Origin: Acridotheres tristis
Taxonomy: Eukaryota > Chordata > Aves > Passeriformes > Sturnidae
Length of the DNA: 64,000 nt
NCBI GenBank assembly: GCA_037013685.1
Contig: CM072892.1
Span: 15,009,501-15,073,500, forward strand
Direction of reading: 5' to 3'
Part shown: piece by piece, positions 12,801 to 22,618 of the stretch
How positions within the stretch are numbered: position 1 is the stretch's first letter
Layout of the letters: each line of letters opens with the position of its first letter
Translations under genes and position numbers: made by a program
The notes under the pieces: generated by a model
Seen by the model: only the letters and a program-made list of their open reading frames with translations
Databases searched by the model: none
Told to the model about the DNA's origin: nothing

Positions 12801-15349
12801 GTAAGATCCAGTGTTTTATGGCCCTACACGTGTCTTCATTTCAACTCTACTAGAGCAGTTACTGCAGGGAGGTGGCAGTGCAGGTGCCCGGTCTGTGCCT
12901 CCCAACTCCAGTGCATGGCAGTGACACAGGCACTGGAGAGTGACAGCCAGGTATACAAAACTGCACTTCCTATAGGCAGCCCAGGCAGGAAACTGGGGGT
13001 TGTCCACCACGGTCCTTCTGACATGACTGTCTCCAGTCATCCTGGGAAACATTACATGGTGATGTTCACTGAAAAATAAGAGTCAGAAGAGTAGTAAACA
13101 CCTCTGTGAATGCTCTCACCTTGAGCAAAAATTACCTTATTTTCTGCAGCTCTATTTTACTAGGTGAACTAATATAATTTTACTTCTGAATAAGAGTATC
13201 CACATGAGTTTAATAATTTTGAGTTAGGACTCATGCATGAATAATCACATTTTATCTAGTTACAGGAATTTAAACTGAGAGAACTTTAAGATGGTGTATT
13301 TTCTTTCCTGTTTGGTGTGGGTTTGCTAAGAAGGTGTTTGCAGACAGTCTGAGTGACTAAGTTGATAGATGGTGCTTCAGCCACCATCATTCAATAGGGT
13401 TCAGCCATGTGCCTGAGTTCTTATCCACACAGCATGATTTAATTCATATTAAACTTCCTGACTGCTTGCATGCAGATTATGTCTACAGATATCTTCATCA
13501 TATGCAGAACCCTAAGAGAGACAGACGAAACTGACTGGCATAATATACATATTTAGATTAAAGTGGGCAGATTTTTTTAAAATGAGACTGCTCAAAGTCA
13601 AGTCCTTAAGTCTATTCTTCTGTGATTCCATAAGAAGCCCTCCATGAAATGGATTTGGGCACTCTGCAGCTTACACTGGAGCCAGTAAAAAATTTGCACG
13701 GTCCAGACTGAGTAAGGAAGGCATCCCTCTATTAGGCCAAGGATAGTTCTCACGTGAGTAAGTAAAACAGCCTGGGATTCATCTGAGCAGAGATTTCTCC
13801 AGACTTGCTTCTAGTAAGATATTTGGTCTCCCAAAGCTGCAGATGCCAGCAGGTTCACAAGAAGCACGAGGTGCTGCACTCTTCTGAATCTCCCTCTTTC
13901 CCTAAGATTCCTTTCTGCCCCACAGAGCCTCACTCAAGAAGGAAAAGGACCCAGCATGCCAGGTCACAGGGCCCTAGACTGCATGGACCTTTCAGCAGCC
14001 CCTGACTAGCTTAGGGAAAAGTTCCTCTGCCCTTGCATTTCTCTGGAAGTAGGATCTTGGGACCTGTATACAATTCAGCATTATTCCATGCTCCAGAGCT
14101 AGGACTTCACCAGGGATTTGTGTCATCCTGTGATTGCAAAGAGGGGATTCTACCCTCAGCTGGAAAAGAATAGGCTTTAGTTGAAGTTTTCTGAAGGGAA
14201 ACTGGTGATCGCCCTGACAGATGGTGGAAGGGAGGTACCATCAAAGCTGTCAGAGCTATTGCAGTTGCTGTTTCTACAAGTGCATTTATGGCCCACTGAT
14301 GGTACTCAATCTGTTTTTCCTTGAAGTTTTGTGAAATGGTGTCTACTCCAGAGATAAGTCGCTGGGCTGGGCCGATCATCGATGTTCTTCTGGATTATGT
14401 GGGTAACGTGCAGCTCTGTTCCCGGCTCAAGGAGCATATTGACAGCTATGAGGACTGGGCTGTCATTAAAGAAAAAGCAGGTATGGTCTCCCAGAAGAGA
14501 ATCAGGCACAAATAGTCCCACTGTTGGATTCAAAACCTCAGTCACCATCTCCTCTTAGTATTCATCCCATAAACTTGAAAGGATTTCCCTGCTGGGATTG
14601 ACCATATATGAGGGTCAGAAATTTCTGGGGTGTCACTGGCCCTGGGGTGTGAAATGCACACCAGCCATCGATCTGACCCACTGAGAATGAGCAGTGCAGA
14701 AAGGCCCATTTGGATGTAGCTGGGTTTCAGTCAGATCAGGGCAGGTGGGAAGCGCAGCCATCTCCACAACCCCACAGGCACCAGTGGCCTTTAAAGCCTT
14801 TATTAATATTCCACTCTCCTAATACACTTTACCTCAGGATAAAGTCTTTCACAGATATTATCAGAATCAGTTTTCTGGCACCAAGCTAAATTTGGTACCT
14901 ATCACATTTATTCTCAGTGGGAGGGCTGAACACTTTGAAGTGACTTGTTTAAATCCTCCTAGAAAGCCCATTGCTATAGCTGAGATGGGTACAGCACCCC
15001 ATCCTCCAGCCCCACATCCTTCCCCATGTCATGCCTCAGAATAGAGGATCTGCCACCAATCCTAGACATATTATACCTTCATTACAGAAAAAAAAACTTT
15101 TTTAATTCTTCCTTGTCCCATTTTCCTACTGACACTGTACTGCCCAAGCTGAGCCCAAGTCCCTCGAGTTAAAACCTGTTCTGCTCATGTTTCTGACCCA
15201 CCTGTCTTTCAGAACCTCCACGACCTCTCTCCCATCTTTGCCGCATCAAGGTCCGGAGTCTGGTTGGAAGAAACCGCATTAAACTCCTTGACACGCTGCC
15301 TCTCCCAGACAGACTGATCCGGTATTTACAGCACGATTACTCACAGTGA
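669..15349 (+). CDS. ASB2: ASB2, ankyrin repeat and SOCS box protein 2 (5'-truncated by the window; six exons)
   Basis: Join 669-824, 2740-2985, 5206-5377, 10087-10648, 14327-14480 and 15213-15349. All junctions are GT-AG, phases match, and about 474 residues result with no internal stop. Visible features are about ten ankyrin repeats (for example ETALYLATSRGNLDCLL, GWTALHEAVSRNDLEI and SGISPLHLAAERNN), then a C-terminal SOCS box with a BC box (PLSHLCRIKVR) for Elongin B/C and a Cul5 box (LPLPDRLIRYL). By family knowledge, ASB2 is the substrate receptor of a Cullin-5/Rbx2 E3 ligase that targets filamins for proteasomal degradation, in haematopoietic and striated-muscle cells. Human ASB2 has 587 residues in its shorter form, so roughly 110 N-terminal residues are missing upstream. 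The paralogues ASB14 and ASB15 are the main alternatives, but the close match to remembered human ASB2 and the convergent FAM181A neighbour settle the identity. Confidence 0.95.
1592..1649. repeat. degenerate trinucleotide repeat (TAG/GTA-like)
   Basis: Imperfect run of tag, gta and aat triplets within the ASB2 intron. It is a simple repeat with no coding sense. Confidence 0.6.
1743..1761. repeat. (CAA)n microsatellite
   Basis: Six uninterrupted caa triplets in the ASB2 intron. It is a likely length-polymorphic marker. Confidence 0.8.
2740..2985 (+). CDS. ASB2: ASB2 coding exon (second in window)
   Basis: The 246-bp exon begins with two bases completing the alanine codon, then reads CERKNAEAARLLVQYHADTN onward to EALRYLARCG. 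It ends one base into a glycine codon before gtgagt. It carries most of three ankyrin repeats, including the canonical TALH (GWTALHEAVSRNDLEI) and SLFVAAESGQLEAL signatures. Confidence 0.95.
2986..5205 (+). other. ASB2: ASB2 intron
   Basis: Intron with a gtgagt donor and a pyrimidine-rich acceptor ending cttcctag. The only recognisable content is a short, old CR1 fragment near 4760. The rest is AT-rich unique sequence without supported genes. Confidence 0.85.
4760..4808 (-). mobile_element. short decayed CR1 LINE 3'-end fragment
   Basis: The + strand reads catagaattttggagag, later followed by ataatctagtccaaactcc. This resembles the antisense of the avian CR1 terminal region (catagaatc...gatcatctagtccaac). 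It is much diverged and only about 50 bp, so the call is tentative. Confidence 0.4.
5206..5377 (+). CDS. ASB2: ASB2 coding exon (third in window)
   Basis: The 172-bp exon starts with two bases finishing a glycine codon, then reads ADINTQASDNASALYEACKN and onward to LPLHIAAKKGIC. It ends two bases into a glutamate codon before gtaagt. It carries the ankyrin repeat with FLLSQGADANK and part of the next. Confidence 0.95.
5378..10086 (+). other. ASB2: ASB2 intron (largest in window)
   Basis: A 4.7-kb intron from gtaagt to an acceptor ending cctcctggcag. Apart from a possible CR1 scrap near 5915-6000 and a short ggatg run at 5562-5579, nothing is recognised. Open frames up to about 90 codons lack coding features. 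Confidence 0.85.
5915..6000 (+). mobile_element. possible ancient CR1 LINE fragment
   Basis: The words gaatatggtgtccagttccg and agaaaagaaggacgag resemble the CR1 segment that reads gaatactgtgtccagttctgg followed by cagagaagggcaacaa. Divergence is high and the fragment is short. Confidence 0.33.
10087..10648 (+). CDS. ASB2: ASB2 coding exon (fourth in window, large)
   Basis: The 562-bp exon starts with one base completing the glutamate codon, then reads IVSMLIPVTSRTRVKRSG and ends exactly on a codon (EPTVVQ) before gtaagc. It encodes ankyrin repeats with SPLHLAAERNNDDILEELI, TPLYFAVFNNNIYATELLLQ, PLLISIRHGCLKTMKLLLDH and the degenerate ATIMFSMKYLSVLKYLLDLG. A short linker (NGPHPALNYRRERLNDPQ) follows. 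The linker is the part least like the human protein as I remember it, which is typical of a surface loop. Confidence 0.96.
10649..14326 (+). other. ASB2: ASB2 intron
   Basis: A 3.7-kb intron with donor gtaagc and an acceptor ending tttttccttgaag. A CTCF-like motif lies at 12565-12578 inside a locally GC-richer block at about 12490-12620. Several A/T homopolymer stretches occur. No additional exon was recognised. Confidence 0.85.
12565..12578 (+). promoter_or_regulatory. CTCF-like motif in an ASB2 intron
   Basis: The sequence ccacgagagggcat fits the CTCF core consensus (CCASYAGRKGGCRS) at 12 of 14 positions. The surrounding block looks less AT-rich than the rest of the intron. This is motif similarity only. 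Confidence 0.4.
14327..14480 (+). CDS. ASB2: ASB2 coding exon (fifth in window)
   Basis: The 154-bp exon reads FCEMVSTPEISRWAGPIIDV onward to VQLCSRLKEHIDSYEDW and AVIKEKA. It ends one base into a glutamate codon before gtatgg. It links the ankyrin domain to the SOCS box, and this helical stretch is very strongly conserved in ASB2 relative to the human protein as I remember it. Confidence 0.95.
14481..15212 (+). other. ASB2: ASB2 last intron
   Basis: A 732-bp intron with donor gtatgg and an acceptor ending cctgtctttcag. No other features were seen. Confidence 0.85.
15213..15349 (+). CDS. ASB2: ASB2 terminal coding exon (SOCS box)
   Basis: It begins with two bases completing a glutamate codon, then reads PPRPLSHLCRIKVRSLVG, continues NRIKLLDTLPLPDRLIRYL and ends QHDYSQ with a tga stop. 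The BC box (LSHLCRIKVR) binds Elongin B/C and the LPLP-containing Cul5 box binds Cullin-5, by family knowledge. Both key motifs are intact, so the ligase-docking function should be preserved. Confidence 0.96.
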
Positions 15350-16108
15350 GCCCAAGCACACTGGATATGCAGCAGCCTCCTGGCGTGGCACCCAGTGTCA
15401 TGGTATAGGTGCACACCAGGGAGGAATTGCTGCTGGCTTGGTCAAGCACCCTCTCATGACTATTCTAAGAGAAATGTGCTTTTGAAGCATGAGTGAGAAG
15501 AAAATGGAGAAGACAGCTAACATAGAAGATGCTGTTAGGTTTTTCAAGAGAAAACACATACGATTCACCTCAGACCTTGGTCTGCAAAGAAGAAGAAAGA
15601 AGAGCCAATACTGACAAATGAGTAGTGCTGAAGCAAGTTATCAGTAAGGAACTCAAAAACGTCCTAAAGCTGTGGTGGAGCTTAGCATCCCTGCGTCACA
15701 ATTCAGAACTTGTCAAGAATCAATGTATTTGGGAAAACAATCACATTACCTTCACTGACTGAGATTTTTATTGTAGTTTCTATTCTATTGTTTGGATTTC
15801 TGCTAAATGTGTTGGTTGCTAATTCTCTGATATTTTGACACCACCTTGCTAACACTTTTACTTTTTTTTTATACCTTTCTTATTGAGTACTTGATTTCTG
15901 AACCTTCAAATCTCAGAACTCTTTAATAGACTAAAATCCAGAAATGCTGAATCCTTTAAAAGTCAAGGAAATGTTTATTTAAGGAGGATGGAAGAATTAT
16001 ATTTGCACATAGTGAATACAGTTAATTCTGTATTATATTTGCAATAGGAAGTAAGTGAAATTTTGCTTGAGAGAATTTCCTAGACTGGGGATTTGAAAGC
16101 AACCCTGA

Positions 16109-16112
<4 letters not shown>

Positions 16113-16141
<29 letters not shown>
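16113..16141. repeat. (T)29 homopolymer
   Basis: An uninterrupted T run. Read on the - strand it is an A tail, so it could mark an old retroposed copy inserted on that strand, but the sequence at 16142-16370 was not recognised. Confidence 0.85.
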
Positions 16142-18737
16142 GTGTAAATCAGAAGTAGCTGCACTGTAAACAGTAGGTTTGTGCTTTCATGAAGCCGGTG
16201 TCAGAACAGAACAAAACCCTAGAGGAGCAGGAACAGAGAGTGATGTGAAGGAGAGAGGCAACACTGCTGAACCAACTTATTCTCTTCCTCCCCCAGAAGA
16301 TCTTATCTCTACAAAGCCAAGCCTCTCTGACCTCCTTGGACCTCTGTGGCTGTAACAATACCACGATTGAAAGTAAGAGAAATTACTTCAAAATTATGGA
16401 ATTCAAACTGCAAAATTTATGGAAATGAATACCCAGAATTAAGTTTCCAAATCTTTATTCAGGTGCCTAAATAATGCCAAGTTGCTTGCACCAGGTGTTG
16501 TTTCACTTAAACCAGCGGAATTACATTTAATCTCAGATGTTACTGAAGCAGATTAAAAATCTCAGAATTTAGCCCTGAATTTTCTGACTTTGGAAGTTTG
16601 AAGTATCTATTAGCTTCCTTTGACACTGATGAAAGTTATTATCTCAGCTTCTTTGAAAATTAGGTCACCTATTTACAGCTCAGATGCACAACTGATTTAT
16701 GGCAGCTTAACAAGTCACCATCTATCTGCTGAACCACTATAATTGTCCGTGAAATTCTTTTATTGAAGTTTTTAACAAGTCACATTCCCTCACAGCTGGG
16801 GAGGCCAAGGAGCCCATGAACAGTTATTGGCAGTGACTACAGATCACTTGACAGGTGTGACTTGCTGAACTGCTTTGATGAATGCTTTATTCCTCAGTAG
16901 GCACCTAAGAAAGAATGGAAGAAACTAAATTTGAAACTAAATCTTTGCAGATCTTATGCTAGAAGCACACTCCTTACCTTAGGTGACAGAGGAGCTGTGC
17001 ACCATGGTCTGCTTGGATCCCCACCAGAGACTTTACATATCTGGTTTTGTTTGTTGGTCTGCATACCATCGGTGGAATGTGATAGAAATCTAAGTAGGGA
17101 AAGTACATTGCACTGAGTTTTATTTGTGTGGAGTTTTATACCTTAACACAGAACTAAAGTGTGTTGCACAAATACAAGTAATACAATCTGTCTGGGCACA
17201 CAGACTGTGATGACTTTGTGTGAAATGTGTTCATCACTTGTGGGACAGGATGTGAGCAGAAAAAGGATTGGTCACAGGATTGCTTACTCTGTCCATTGCT
17301 GTCCCCTTTATAAATACAAAAATTGAAAAACCAGGAGAGTTTCAATTCATACTGAACACTGATCTTGTAAAGCTTTGGAAAGTCAGGTGAGATTCCTCCA
17401 CTGGTGAAATTTCATCCAGTAACTTCCTTTACTGCCAGTTTAAGATCTACTCCCTTGTCTCCTGCAGTGTGAACAGGGAATTGGTTCAGGTTAGAAAAAT
17501 ATCGGGTAGAGAGAAAAGGAACAAGAAATCTCTGTATCAGTTCTGCCAGTATTGGTAAGCAGTACCTGGAGAGATAGAACATCACGGTGGAGTTCATGCT
17601 TCTCTCACTTTCTGGGGCTGAGCAACAAAGGTCTGGATCTTACATAGATATAAATCAGAAGTCCTTGAAATCAAGTAAGTGTAACAAAGCAGAGTTGTAG
17701 AGGGTGACATATACAGACAGAGCTTGGTGGAGACCACTTCAGAGTTTGGTGTGCAGTGACAGCCCTGAAGACCCTGGCAGGCTGAAGGGTTCACAATCAC
17801 CAAGTACATGGATAACTCCAGAAGTGGCATTTCATAAGTATCCCAAACTGGGAATTTCCCCTGAGCCAACATCTTTGTGTCCACAGAAGTCTAACAAGTA
17901 GCAATTTCATTTTTTGTCCTTGGAGAAGATGAAACTGGATTTGAAGGGGATAAATATAGAAAGCCCATTTCTTCTTTCAACCAAGAGACCTTCATTTCTA
18001 TTGGGAGAGCCATGTCCTGGTTGCTGTCAACGACCTGTCCTGAGCAGGAGTCAGTGAGCCAGAGAGCACTGGTCTGATGGGAACATAACACAGCTGTGGG
18101 AAGGATAAGTGCATGCTGCACACAGAAACTGAGGTGAGAAGAGTCTACCTGTTAGAGGGGGAGTCTGGTAATTACAATGTTATTAAGTCCTTTCTCCTTG
18201 ATCTTTAAAGCAAACCTTCACACACTCAGTTTACATTTATTTGCACTGAAATGGAGCCCACTACCTCTCCACTCCAGTCACTGACATACTATTTTGTGCA
18301 CAATACTGAATCTGCACAAATTCAATGTGCCTTTAATGAATCTATCTACAAATTACTGTGAAAATAATAATCTTCTAAAACCCAGGCAAGCCAGGCTTTG
18401 TAAGCAGATCAGTAATTCTAGTGCAAGGTAAAGCAGTTTGTTTCACTGAGTGTGATAGTTAGACTCCTTCAGAGACGACAACTTTATGTGAAATGTTCTA
18501 GGAATATTTCATGACCAGGTTACTGTACTTTTTTTTACTGCAACATGTGCAATTCACTTGATGTTCTTGTGCACTTTTTTGATTTTTTTTTATTTCATTT
18601 TGTATGAAAGATTTTTCATTTACCTTTCCCTTCCCATTATTTATAAAAGCTATTGTGTTTTTAAAAGTTTAAATATTCACTGTTCTAGTAAATAGCAGCT
18701 CTCAAATGTTATGTTTCCATCTTTCAAACAAAGTATG

Positions 18738-18743
18738 AATAAA
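18738..18743 (+). terminator. ASB2: candidate ASB2 polyadenylation signal (AATAAA)
   Basis: It is the first AATAAA seen on the + strand after the ASB2 stop, in an AT-rich context. Use of the site cannot be shown without transcripts. Confidence 0.35.
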
Positions 18744-19987
18744 CAAGTAGATTCTTAAGGACTATCAGCTGTCCTGAATAGCAACATCAACCATCGACCA
18801 GCCAAACACAAAAATATCCAGGAAAATTCTGAATCAACCCAAGTTTGAACAATTAATAATTCTGTTGTAATCTCAGGAATGAGGGAACAGTAAGTATTGC
18901 TAGAGAGGAGACAGAGTTGCTATTATTTGCAAACCTTTTGGAAAGTCTCACACATCCCCATTCAGGGATTTTGAATATACTTAACCATTGTCTTCTTTTC
19001 GTTTGTGTTTTATTTCACTGCTGCTCCAGTTCAAAGCCCCAGCAAGGGCCATTGCCAGCCTTGGGCCAGGGGGGAGCTTCCATGTCACATAGGATTTTGA
19101 AAAAGTAACATTAGTTTAAATCTGAGTGTAGGAGCATAAATATTTGAGTCAGACGTCATTTAGAATGGTCTGATTCAATCCTTCATCATAACTTTAAAAC
19201 ACACTACTCTACTACATGGAAAATGTGCAGCAATATACATTCAAATAAGAAAGTTTAAAAGAAGTAGAAAAGAAAACCAGGAATTTAATATTCAAAAGAC
19301 AGAAACTTGGTTTCAACTCCTCTTTCTCTGGATTTCTTCAGAAATAAAATCTATACAGAGGCTATCCACTTTGCCAAGTATTTTAATTTTTATAGAAATC
19401 CTTATTCTGGTGTGATCCACAGCACTTTGAAATTTCCCTAATGAACTCAAGGAGGAACACTTGAGCACAACAACTACGGCAATACCAGTAGTTCATTCCA
19501 TTACTTGGTCTGGCCACCTGAATGGAAATCCAGACCAATACCAAGAAGGCTGCTCTGCACTGATAGTACTGAGACAGAGTTCAGCATCTGGCTGCATCTA
19601 CATTACAGGAGTGACACAGAGCTATGGATGTGAGAAAAGCCCCCCATTTCCATGTAAAAAAATTCCTTACTTACAGGTCTGTAAATTAAAAGCCCTTGTT
19701 CTCCTGCCTTTAACTTCAATGGCTCTGGTTTCTGTTACATTCCTTTTGGAGAGGGACAGAGTTTCCTCATGGATTTTTTCCAAAAAAAACGAAAGGCATC
19801 TAAATATGTTGCCATCTTCACTTCTGGATCAAGAGCTAACCTGATGTTTTTAACCCCCAGATTAGCTCTTTAGCATCTCACACCTTGCATTTAGTTGCAG
19901 GTACGTGCTACCAAAGACATTTCTTGCTCTCTCTCCTACAGTCTATACTGGCTTGATACATACCAAGTGCCATAGCAGGGAGAAAGC

Positions 19988-20015
19988 AATGAAAGAAAGC
20001 TAATGAAAGAAAGCT
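19988..20015. repeat. two-copy 14-bp tandem duplication
   Basis: The unit aatgaaagaaagct occurs twice, perfectly, in direct tandem. Confidence 0.85.
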
Positions 20016-20136
20016 ATCTCTATTTCTACTGTCTGCCTGCACTACAAACACATTACAGACGTTGTTTCCATAAAAGTGAACATTGGTGGGATATGTGAGG
20101 TATGAGGAAAGAGTAAACCACTTTTAGCCTGGGAGT

Positions 20137-20276
20137 AGAATCACAGAATATTTTAAGTTGGAAGGGACCCACAAGGATCATCAAGTCCAATTCTTAAGTG
20201 AATGGCCCATAGAGGGTTCAAATCCACAACCTTGGTATTATTAGCACCAGGCTTTGACCAACTGAGCTAATCCCAG
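20137..20276 (-). mobile_element. tRNA-Ile-headed SINE with CR1-like tail (TguSINE1-type)
   Basis: On the - strand the element opens with a tRNA-like head. The A box is tagctcagttgg (complement of 20258-20269). The anticodon-arm-like stretch is ctggtgctaataatacc. The B box is ggatttgaaccc (complement of 20214-20225). The tail reads gatgatccttgtgggtccc, then ttccaactt, and ends attctgtgattc, which is the terminal octamer type of avian CR1. The head fits tRNA-Ile(AAT). Passerine SINEs of this chimeric type are known (TguSINE1). The element is flanked by a perfect 7-bp direct repeat tgggagt at 20130-20136 and 20277-20283. Confidence 0.8.
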
Positions 20277-21524
20277 TGGGAGTTCACATCCTAATAAAAG
20301 TTGCAACCTGGTTATATAATACCAAGAACATCAGAAGATACAAAATTATACTCTATAATTGCTTCAGATTGTATTTTTAATGACTGCAATGTACTCAAAT
20401 GAAACATTTTCTGGTTTTCCCCTTGTAGAGATATCAGGAGTCATAGAGAGCTATGCTAGTTACAGACCAAACCAATCAAGGCCACTTTTTATTGAGTCCT
20501 GGGAAAAGTTCCCATTAGCTTCAGCAACAGCAGGTTCAGGCCCTGGAGATCACAGGTGTCCATTCTTTAGCCCAAAATGTACTTCTCTCGACATCAGGGA
20601 TTTACTCCAGTATAGCCAAATAGATACATACACCTGCAGTATTAAACCTCTCATATCTCATGTTCTGTGTCTTAGTACCACTTTCTCCATGGGTTTAAGA
20701 GAATCTAACTTAAAAGTACTTCCTAATAAATTCTCCAATGCCATTTTGTTAAAAAAATTAGAAAATACTAGACAAAACATTTACAGACAAGTCTTGTGAT
20801 AACATCTTAAAATCAGGCAAAATAAAAGATCTGTCTCAGCCAGAAATCAAGGCAATCTATTATTTACTTTTTTCTTCCATCACTCCTAATGGTTTTATAT
20901 TAAATTAATAAGATTCGTCATTTATTCTATTGATGCAGAGCAATTCCTGATGTGGAAATTCATCCCACTTCCATTTGCACCAGCTTAGCACTAGCTAATA
21001 TCCTAGCCCCAGAAGAATTACTTCTGATTCATATCAATCTAAATAGGCAGAGATTTCAGCCCTCGTATCTTCCCACCAGTTGCAAATCAAATCCGTGTCT
21101 ACTCAGTGGGGCAAAATAAGGACTGCATTTGCAGAATCACCAAAATAAAATTTACCTTCTTTCTTTCCTTATTTTTTTCTTTTAATTCTCTCAGTATTTA
21201 CATACAGCAAGAGCTTAAAACAATCAGAAGTACCAAATACCATCATTCCAGTCTCTCGTATACACAACTAAATGACCTGAATATGTTGACTTCTCTGGAA
21301 TTACTTTAAAGTATAAAAACTCTCTGAATGCATTTAATTCATTCCATTTCACTGCTGCTGCCGCAGGGCAGCCCCAAGAAGATGTTCCCACGTGGAGGAC
21401 GTCTCCTAGGTGTTACAAGTGCGGCTATGAATGGCCCGCAGCCCCGCTCTCCGCGGCTCAGACAATGCCCATCGATGAAAGAGACCTGGTGTGCCTCATG
21501 CTCCATGCCACCGGCTTCGCAAGG

Positions 21525-21530
21525 TTTATT
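21525..21530 (-). terminator. FAM181A: candidate FAM181A polyadenylation signal
   Basis: AATAAA on the - strand about 220 bases after the FAM181A stop codon, in GC-rich sequence. It is the nearest canonical hexamer and would give a short 3' UTR. Not proven. Confidence 0.35.
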
Positions 21531-21747
21531 CCCGATTTAGCCCCGCGTACGGAGGGGACAGTGCAGCCCAAGTACGTTCCCAGCAGTTACAGATTCCCTG
21601 CAGCCCGCCCACGAGGCACAGGGTGTGATCGCCGGCCTCCTGCCCTGCCGCTCCGCGCTGCCTGCAGCTCAGGCCCGAGAGCTGACCGGGCGTTTCAAAT
21701 CCCCCTCAGGAGCTGTCGTGTTCGGCGTGACTCCGACACCCGCCCCG

Positions 21748-22617
21748 CTAAAGATAGCCAAAAACGTTGAAGATGGGTGGGGGGATGGCGGGCTTGGTGG
21801 GGATGGGTTTCAGAACCATGGGCCTGTAGAGTTTCTGCCCCGGGCCATCGGCCTCCTTTCCGAAGTGCGGCACCTCCGCCGGCAGCGCGGCCGCACTCTT
21901 CCTCCACAGCCCCAGCCCCGGGAAGGGCGACGGGGGCAGCGCGCCCGGGGGCTGGTACACGCCCGGCCCGGGGCAGGGGAAGGGGCAGCAGGTCCAAGCG
22001 CCCACTCGGCCCGACAGGGCCCCGGCGGGGTCCTTCTCCCCGGCATGTGGCGCAGTGTCAGGAGGACTCTCCGGGCCAGCAGCGTCTGGGCTCCTTCTGC
22101 TTTTCTTGGCCTCGTAGGGAGGAGGGTCTCTGGAGGCTTGGAGCCCCTCAGGGCTGGCAGGAAAGGCTCTGGCCGTCAGGCTCTGGGCTGGCCGTGGCTC
22201 TTCCCAGAAGGAGGCGGGGAGCTGTCGCTTCCTCATGGGCACCTGGTCCGGTCGAGCAGCCTCGGGTTTTTGTTCCTGCAAAACGCGTTCCCCGGTGAGG
22301 CTCTCCTCTGCCTCGGCTGTCTGCACCACCTTCTCGGGGGCAGCCCCGCCGTGGGGGCTGGGCTCAGGTGCCTCGGGCTGGGCGCCGCGGGCCCGGTCCT
22401 CTGCCGCCCTACGCCAGCCGCACTCAGGGGGTTTGCTGGGGTGACACCGAGGGATCCGCGAGTACTTCTGAGAAAAACGCTTGAGCTGCTTCTGCAAATA
22501 TTTTCTGTGGTCAACTGAGCGGCGACAAGGAGCTGATTTGTCCAGAGCCGCTTTGATGTCGCTCGAAGCCAGGTTAACGAAGTTCAGCAGAGTTTTTACC
22601 TCGCTGTCCGATGCCAT
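21748..22617 (-). CDS. FAM181A: FAM181A, TEAD-interacting family member, single coding exon
   Basis: Intact 289-residue frame from MASDSEVKTLL to a C-terminus ending PPPIFNVFGYL. Conserved blocks are the N-terminal LLNFVNLASSDIKAALDKSA followed by a basic stretch RKYLQKQLKRFSQKY (residues 1-57), the motif PMRKRQLPASFWEEP (127-141), SGRVGAWTCCPFPCPG (202-217), and the C-terminal VLKPIPTKPAIPPP block. The human short form has 292 residues, so the length is normal. The 127-141 motif resembles the omega-loop by which YAP/TAZ bind TEAD, and FAM181A and FAM181B are reported TEAD interactors; a nuclear, developmental role is inferred. The start is supported by purine at -3, G at +4 and an in-frame stop at 22669-22671. 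The middle is rich in P, A and G, as expected in a CpG island. It is convergent with ASB2, as in human. Confidence 0.96.
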   Translation of the reverse strand: MASDSEVKTLLNFVNLASSDIKAALDKSAPCRRSVDHRKYLQKQLKRFSQKYSRIPRCHPSKPPECGWRRAAEDRARGAQPEAPEPSPHGGAAPEKVVQTAEAEESLTGERVLQEQKPEAARPDQVPMRKRQLPASFWEEPRPAQSLTARAFPASPEGLQASRDPPPYEAKKSRRSPDAAGPESPPDTAPHAGEKDPAGALSGRVGAWTCCPFPCPGPGVYQPPGALPPSPFPGLGLWRKSAAALPAEVPHFGKEADGPGQKLYRPMVLKPIPTKPAIPPPIFNVFGYL

Positions 22618-22618
22618 C

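Larger units (their letters stand above)
15350..18760 (+). other. ASB2: probable ASB2 3' UTR (end uncertain)
   Basis: This is non-coding sequence after the ASB2 stop. The first canonical AATAAA I found on this strand is at 18738-18743, preceded by a T-rich stretch at 18527-18660, which would give a 3.4-kb UTR. An earlier ATTAAA occurs near 16553, and a shorter UTR is possible. The tract is interrupted by a 29-base T run. Confidence 0.4.
18761..21520. other. ASB2 - FAM181A intergenic interval (convergent genes)
   Basis: The space between the 3' ends of ASB2 and FAM181A. It holds a tRNA/CR1-type SINE at 20137-20276 and a 14-bp tandem duplication at 19988-20015. Open frames of 127 and 146 codons within it resemble no known protein and are judged fortuitous. 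Confidence 0.6.

Noticed and set aside
16782..16788. miR-1/206 seed match (acattcc) in the putative ASB2 3' UTR
   Set aside because: A single 7-mer is expected by chance fairly often in 3.4 kb, and UTR membership is itself uncertain.
20137..20276. A genuine tRNA-Ile gene on the - strand
   Set aside because: The acceptor and D arms are degenerate and the sequence runs directly into a CR1-like tail, so it is a SINE head and not a functional tRNA gene.
19461..20799. ORFs of 127 and 146 codons between ASB2 and FAM181A
   Set aside because: No motif, no splice or codon support, and no similarity I recognise.
21625..22518. 297-codon ORF on the + strand antisense to FAM181A
   Set aside because: It is a shadow of the GC-rich FAM181A coding exon. 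The product has no known motif, whereas the - strand protein is clearly FAM181A.
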